Of a DNA stretch of 17,668 nucleotides, positions 15,301 to 17,668 are shown piece by piece (the first letter of the stretch is position 1; each line of letters opens with the position of its first letter). The notes beneath the pieces are model-generated. The model searched no databases and was not told the origin of the DNA. It worked only from the letters and a program-made list of their open reading frames with translations. The translations under genes were made by a program, and so were the position numbers. Origin of the DNA: Bog-473 sp036491435 (GTDB lineage: Bacteria > Actinomycetota > Acidimicrobiia > Acidimicrobiales > RAAP-2); assembly GCA_036491435.1 (NCBI GenBank), contig DASXBZ010000032.1, positions 1-17,668 of the forward strand, given 5' to 3'.

Positions 15301-15859
15301 GCTCACCGAGATGGTCGGCCAGGTCTGTCAACCGGGGATCGGCGCCGCGGGTGCAAAGCTCTACTACGGCGACGGAAGGGTGCAACACGCCGGCGTGATT
15401 CTCGGGGTGCACGGCATCGCCGCTCATGCGCACCGCAACTTCGACCGCCTTTCGACGGGGTATTTCGGACATCTCCAGCTGGCACACCGGGTGTCCGGGG
15501 TCACCGCGGCATGCATGGTCGTCCGACGCGAGGCGTGGCGCCAGATCGGCGGATTCGACGAGGCCAGCCTGCCGAATGTCCTGAACGACGTGGACCTCTG
15601 CCTCCAGCTCAGCCGAGCCGGGTGGGACATCGTCTGGACGCCCTACGCAGAGCTGTTCCACTACGAGTCAACGAGCCGCGGTATAGACAACGACGGGCCT
15701 CAAGCCGAGGCGTTCGCGAGAGCGGTCGCCGTCATGGAGACCAAGTGGGGCATGGAGGGCCTGCGCAACGACCCCCGTTACAGCCCCAACCTTTCGCTCG
15801 ATGCGGAGGATTTCTCGTTGGCCTGGCCGCCCCGAGTCCCGGTGTCCCGCTGGAAGTAG
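12362..15859 (+). CDS. Multidomain glycan enzyme: degenerate sulfotransferase-like + SAM methyltransferase + coiled coil + two GT2 domains
   Basis: An 1165-residue protein without signal peptide or membrane helix. Residues about 20-225 look like the sulfotransferase family (VVGMHDSG at 24-31, WADPRLSFLVPFW, then VHRAP and VVSYDDLV), but key PAPS-loop residues are changed. About 275-460 is a class I methyltransferase (DVGCAIG, 321-327, and CIEVLEHLP). About 462-550 is a charged coiled coil. GT2 domain 1 begins near 625 (LSVMMPVYN) with acidic motif DHDD (715-718). GT2 domain 2 begins near 885 (KVSVIIPTRDGE) with NDD (970-972) and LNDVDLCL. Tandem GT2 enzymes of this type extend O-antigen-like or other surface chains from nucleotide sugars; the methyltransferase may methylate the sugar. 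ATG 12362 has GAAGGG nine bases upstream and its own promoter; a GTG at 12326 is in frame but lies upstream of the predicted transcript start. Confidence 0.88.
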   Translation: MSGVRGATDGSPTSRNGTVDAVFVVGMHDSGVDLLGQALSLVGLSTLRDDEDQPRSRRLSALNDRLLTAATVPGEVLPAAAPAELVRDLAIWLPEAKDLATNLLPEDPAPWVWADPRLSFLVPFWSTALELAPAVILVHRAPAAMRTERTFGAAGAVATWDRYNRSALVLCGRYPSLVVSYDDLVGRGKETLSAVGTFLGSLGVPVADDLGPAVVALDARLATFDDRDLGREPGHTDVVLPAHKTLHRLLASLDGHSVQDDGPTSESLVDVTADFYTEDYYGASYDEGGVPYRREEEVWVSFFEGVANAIAKNLGPQTVLDVGCAIGMLVEALRDCGIDAKGFDLSPWAIEQIPARLQPYCWVGSVTEEIEGHYDLITCIEVLEHLPPWMADAAVANICRHADHVLFSSTPDDFDEPTHLNVEPVGYWTNLFMQHGFVRDLSRDTDFLAPHAMLFRRGEADTESLVADYERALWAAKKSALDTTKEQHRLRDAAIAEAHRENQEEVARAKNSLEELGRRRDAENRAAFAEVRYFEESERRLAGLLQFRESQLREVYNTKTFRYSTSLRRMYGRLRGLGVVSAAVLPPPVHLPPGTYETWIESFDTLDDEARAQITSQLSALTLRPKLSVMMPVYNPPVDMLRAAIESVRDQLYEDWELCIADDCSTDTAVQQLLSEYAASDDRIKVIRRQENGHISAASNSALSLVSGEWVALLDHDDILAPHALALFALAIADQPDAGVIYSDEDKLDESGHRRDPFFKPNFDPLLLLGQNFVSHFSAFRKDLVDRVGGYRVGYEGSQDWDLTLRVSEHLNPSQVIHIPHVLYHWRVHASSTASVVSAKPYAVDAGQRAVVDHLERTARRARTTRIGQWGFNRVTFDLPDPPPKVSVIIPTRDGERLTRCIDSVLAFTIYPDFEVLVVDNGSQKRTTLEYLRANDHRLSVIRDDRPFNHSALNNVAVAQSSGEIVCLLNDDTEVIGGGWLTEMVGQVCQPGIGAAGAKLYYGDGRVQHAGVILGVHGIAAHAHRNFDRLSTGYFGHLQLAHRVSGVTAACMVVRREAWRQIGGFDEASLPNVLNDVDLCLQLSRAGWDIVWTPYAELFHYESTSRGIDNDGPQAEAFARAVAVMETKWGMEGLRNDPRYSPNLSLDAEDFSLAWPPRVPVSRWK

Positions 15860-15869
15860 TCACAGGAGC

Positions 15870-15888
15870 GTCCGGCTGAGATCCGGGC
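15870..15888. terminator. Small hairpin between convergent genes
   Basis: GTCCGG (15870-15875) and CCGGGC (15883-15888) can pair as six pairs including one G-U, around a seven-base loop. It fills most of the 32-base gap between two convergent stop codons, where transcription from both sides should end. There is no T run, so it is a weak candidate. Confidence 0.22.
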
Positions 15889-15891
15889 AGT

Positions 15892-16827
15892 TCACTCGGA
15901 AAACAACGCCGCCAACCTCGCCACGTACCGGTCGGGGTCGCCGAAGTACTCGTCGGCATACGCCTTGCCCGAAACAGACGCGTTCGACCGCCTCTCTGGC
16001 TCCCGCATCTCGAGCGTTGCGGCAACGAGCTCCGCGGCGTCGGCGAAGGTGTGGCCACTGGACGCTCGGGCGTGGACCGCGGCCGGGCCGGAGTCGCCGG
16101 GCACGATCACGGGCGTGCCGTAACGCAACGCCTCGACGCATTCTCGACCGATGAGCGGTCCGGGTGCGAGGTCGATGCACACCATGGCGTGCGCCATCAG
16201 CCGCCAGAGGTCGGTGCGCGTGTCGATGCCGACACGCCCGCGCAGAGAGCACTCCTTCCAGGCGGACGCCGTCCCGTCGCCGACGACCACCACATCGGCC
16301 TCGGGCAGCGCCGCCCCGATCCAATTGGCCGCAGCGGGCGGGTCGGCGCCCTCCTCGGGGTCCGACAGGATCAGCACGTACCCGGTGAAGCCGAACCCAT
16401 GGTGCCGGTGCTGCGCCGCCAGCGGATTCACGGGGACATAGGGGCCCAGCGGTGAGAAGTCGGGAAGGTCCGGATCGGGCACCAGCGACAGCTGCCGCCA
16501 GGGGGGCGCCACGGACGCTCTAAGACTCGTGAGGTAGAAGGCGGCTCGGACTAATCCGGACGGGAGCGCCGTCACCATGTCCGGCCCCAGTTCGTCGACG
16601 ATCACGACGCTGTCGGCGGACAGTCCGGCGGTCTGACTGAGATCGGACCCCGCCGGTATACCCCGGACGTCGAACAAGCCGTCAGCCGTCGGCTGCGCCG
16701 GCCATCCTGGCGCGATGACCGCTACCTCACCCACACGCGCGGCCGCTCCGGCGAGAGAACGCGCGACGAAGGCCGTCTCCCCATCGGCCCCCCAGTGTTG
16801 CCCGACGACAACGGTCTTCAGGGTCAC
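15892..16827 (-). CDS. GT-B fold glycosyltransferase (GT1/GT4-like)
   Basis: A 311-residue, probably cytoplasmic protein. The C-terminal half carries the donor-binding signature of GT4-type enzymes: GPLIGRECVEALRYGTPVIV followed by a short glycine/proline loop and GHTFADAAELVAAT. A nucleotide-binding strand and helix precede it (GYVLILSDPEE, then ADVVVVGDGTASAWKE). The N-terminal half starts VTLKTVVVGQHWGADGETAFVA, a normal entry into the first Rossmann domain. It is somewhat short for the family (often 350-400), mainly in the N-terminal acceptor domain. Start is GTG at 16827, with GAGG only two bases before it; no better start is available. It lies 73 bases downstream of another glycosyltransferase gene on the same strand and is probably cotranscribed with it. 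Sugar donor and acceptor are unknown. Confidence 0.82.
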   Translation of the reverse strand: MTLKTVVVGQHWGADGETAFVARSLAGAAARVGEVAVIAPGWPAQPTADGLFDVRGIPAGSDLSQTAGLSADSVVIVDELGPDMVTALPSGLVRAAFYLTSLRASVAPPWRQLSLVPDPDLPDFSPLGPYVPVNPLAAQHRHHGFGFTGYVLILSDPEEGADPPAAANWIGAALPEADVVVVGDGTASAWKECSLRGRVGIDTRTDLWRLMAHAMVCIDLAPGPLIGRECVEALRYGTPVIVPGDSGPAAVHARASSGHTFADAAELVAATLEMREPERRSNASVSGKAYADEYFGDPDRYVARLAALFSE

Positions 16828-16900
16828 GACCTCGGTGCGCAGTGCCGGGACTCGACCGGTCGTACCAGGCGCTGCCGCGGACGTCGGAGGAAATCCTGGA

Positions 16901-17668
16901 TCAGCCGAGCGTGACGGTTGAGTACCACTGGTTCCAGGCTTCCTGTTCCTCCGGCGTGGCGAGCGCGCACGACGGATCGCTACGGGTGATGTGCGGACTC
17001 AAGTAGGAATCGCCTTGCTCAATGTAGTCCTTCCATCGTTCGACGAATCGGACGATGTCGCCGACACCGCCGGCGGTTCCCCTGCTCGGCGATTCGTGGT
17101 GAATCAGCTCCGCGGCCGGTTCGTAGATCGTCCGGTAACCCTTCTGTGCGGCGCGGAGGCAGTAGTCGACGTCGTTGAGATCGACGCCCAAAGACTCGTC
17201 GAATCCGTCGAGCTCTTCGAAGACCTCGCGCCGGGTGGCGACGCACGCGCCCGTGACCGCTGCGCACTCACGCGTCGCCGACGCCATGTGGAGGTATCCC
17301 GGCGCGTGACCGTCGAGCCCCACCAAGGGATGGCCAGCGGCTCCGTTCAACCCGATCACCAGGCCGCAGTGCTGGACCCGCCGGTTCGGGTACAGGAGAC
17401 GGGCCCCGGCCGCGCCGACGTCGGGTCGCAGGGCGTGCCCCACCAGGGCGTCGAGCCACCCGGATCGGAGGGCCTCGATGTCGTTGTTGAGGAAGATGAC
17501 GACCTCTCCTTTGGCCTCGCGGGCGGCAAGGTTGTTGAGCCGTGCCCAGTTGAAGGGGCGCGGGTCGTGGAGGATCCGCACACCGTCGGTGGCGGAGAGT
17601 CGGTCGACCAGCGAGAGCGTCTCGAGATCGGACGAGCCATTGTCGACCAGCACGAGCTCGAGATCCGC
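16901..17668 (-). CDS. GT2 family glycosyltransferase, C-terminal 255 residues (runs off right edge)
   Basis: The 5' end is outside the window; the frame is open to base 17668. The visible part begins inside the nucleotide-binding strand (LELVLVDNGSSD). It continues with RPFNWARLNNLA, the acidic metal/donor motif FLNNDIEA, GAAGARLLYPNRRVQHCG, LDGFDESLGVDLNDVDYCL and HHESPSRG. These are the same landmarks, in the same order, as the second GT2 domain of the 1165-residue protein encoded at 12362-15859, so the two are paralogous. The tail after the GT domain (RFVERWKDYIEQGDSYLSP) is like that of tandem rhamnosyltransferase-type enzymes. The full protein may therefore carry further domains upstream. 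It is likely involved in surface polysaccharide chain assembly at the cytoplasmic face of the membrane. Confidence 0.88.
   Translation of the reverse strand, partial: ADLELVLVDNGSSDLETLSLVDRLSATDGVRILHDPRPFNWARLNNLAAREAKGEVVIFLNNDIEALRSGWLDALVGHALRPDVGAAGARLLYPNRRVQHCGLVIGLNGAAGHPLVGLDGHAPGYLHMASATRECAAVTGACVATRREVFEELDGFDESLGVDLNDVDYCLRAAQKGYRTIYEPAAELIHHESPSRGTAGGVGDIVRFVERWKDYIEQGDSYLSPHITRSDPSCALATPEEQEAWNQWYSTVTLG

Noticed and set aside
16853..16862. Ten-base palindrome CGACCGGTCG between the two right-hand glycosyltransferase genes
   Set aside because: Such palindromes are frequent at this G+C content, and no promoter or second copy accompanies it.
1..17668. CRISPR arrays, insertion sequences, phage genes, toxin-antitoxin or defence systems
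   Set aside because: No regularly spaced repeats, transposase or integrase motifs, terminal inverted repeats, or defence-protein motifs were seen on either strand.

Overview
The window looks like chromosomal DNA of a high-GC actinobacterium, most likely class Acidimicrobiia. The G+C content is high by eye, there is one tRNA-free run of densely packed genes, and GTG or TTG starts outnumber ATG. The central gene order (rplY-pth-mfd-foldase-mazG-eno-divIC-DUF501-ppx) is the actinobacterial housekeeping string also known from Mycobacterium (rplY, pth, mfd, mazG, eno, Rv1024, Rv1025, Rv1026). The class assignment is an inference from gene order and protein style; no database was searched.

Layout. 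(1) Positions 1-1253, minus strand: an NAD-dependent sugar epimerase/dehydratase overlaps by ATGA the start of an unrecognised beta-rich protein that runs off the left edge. (2) Positions 1254-1418: a compact divergent control region with two promoter-like sites, one giving an apparently leaderless GTG start for the epimerase, and an inverted repeat at the presumed start point of the rplY transcript. (3) Positions 1419-12165, plus strand: nine tightly spaced genes for ribosomal protein L25, peptidyl-tRNA hydrolase, transcription-repair coupling factor, a secreted SurA/PrsA-like protein, a YabN-MazG nucleotide pyrophosphohydrolase, enolase, a DivIC/FtsB-like division protein, a DUF501 protein and an exopolyphosphatase-type phosphatase. 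(4) Positions 12166-12361: a short control region with an extended -10 promoter. (5) Positions 12362-15859, plus strand: one 1165-residue protein joining a degenerate sulfotransferase-like domain, a SAM methyltransferase, a coiled coil and two GT2 glycosyltransferase domains. (6) Positions 15892-17668, minus strand: a GT-B glycosyltransferase and a GT2 glycosyltransferase cut by the right edge.

A core housekeeping block is therefore flanked on both sides by surface-polysaccharide genes. The usual upstream neighbours of rplY (glmU, prs) are absent and the block begins with its own promoter. The central genes serve translation quality control, repair, nucleotide sanitation, glycolysis, division and (p)ppGpp/polyphosphate turnover; the flanks probably build, methylate and extend a cell-surface glycan.

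The points most worth a second look are the multidomain glycan enzyme with its apparently dead PAPS-binding site, the Lys-to-Arg change in the epimerase YxxxK motif, the possible CTG start of pth (behind a well-placed Shine-Dalgarno and followed by a hairpin), and the divergent leaderless promoter arrangement. I found no tRNA, rRNA, CRISPR array, insertion sequence, phage gene or defence system, and no gene-free stretch longer than 300 bases.
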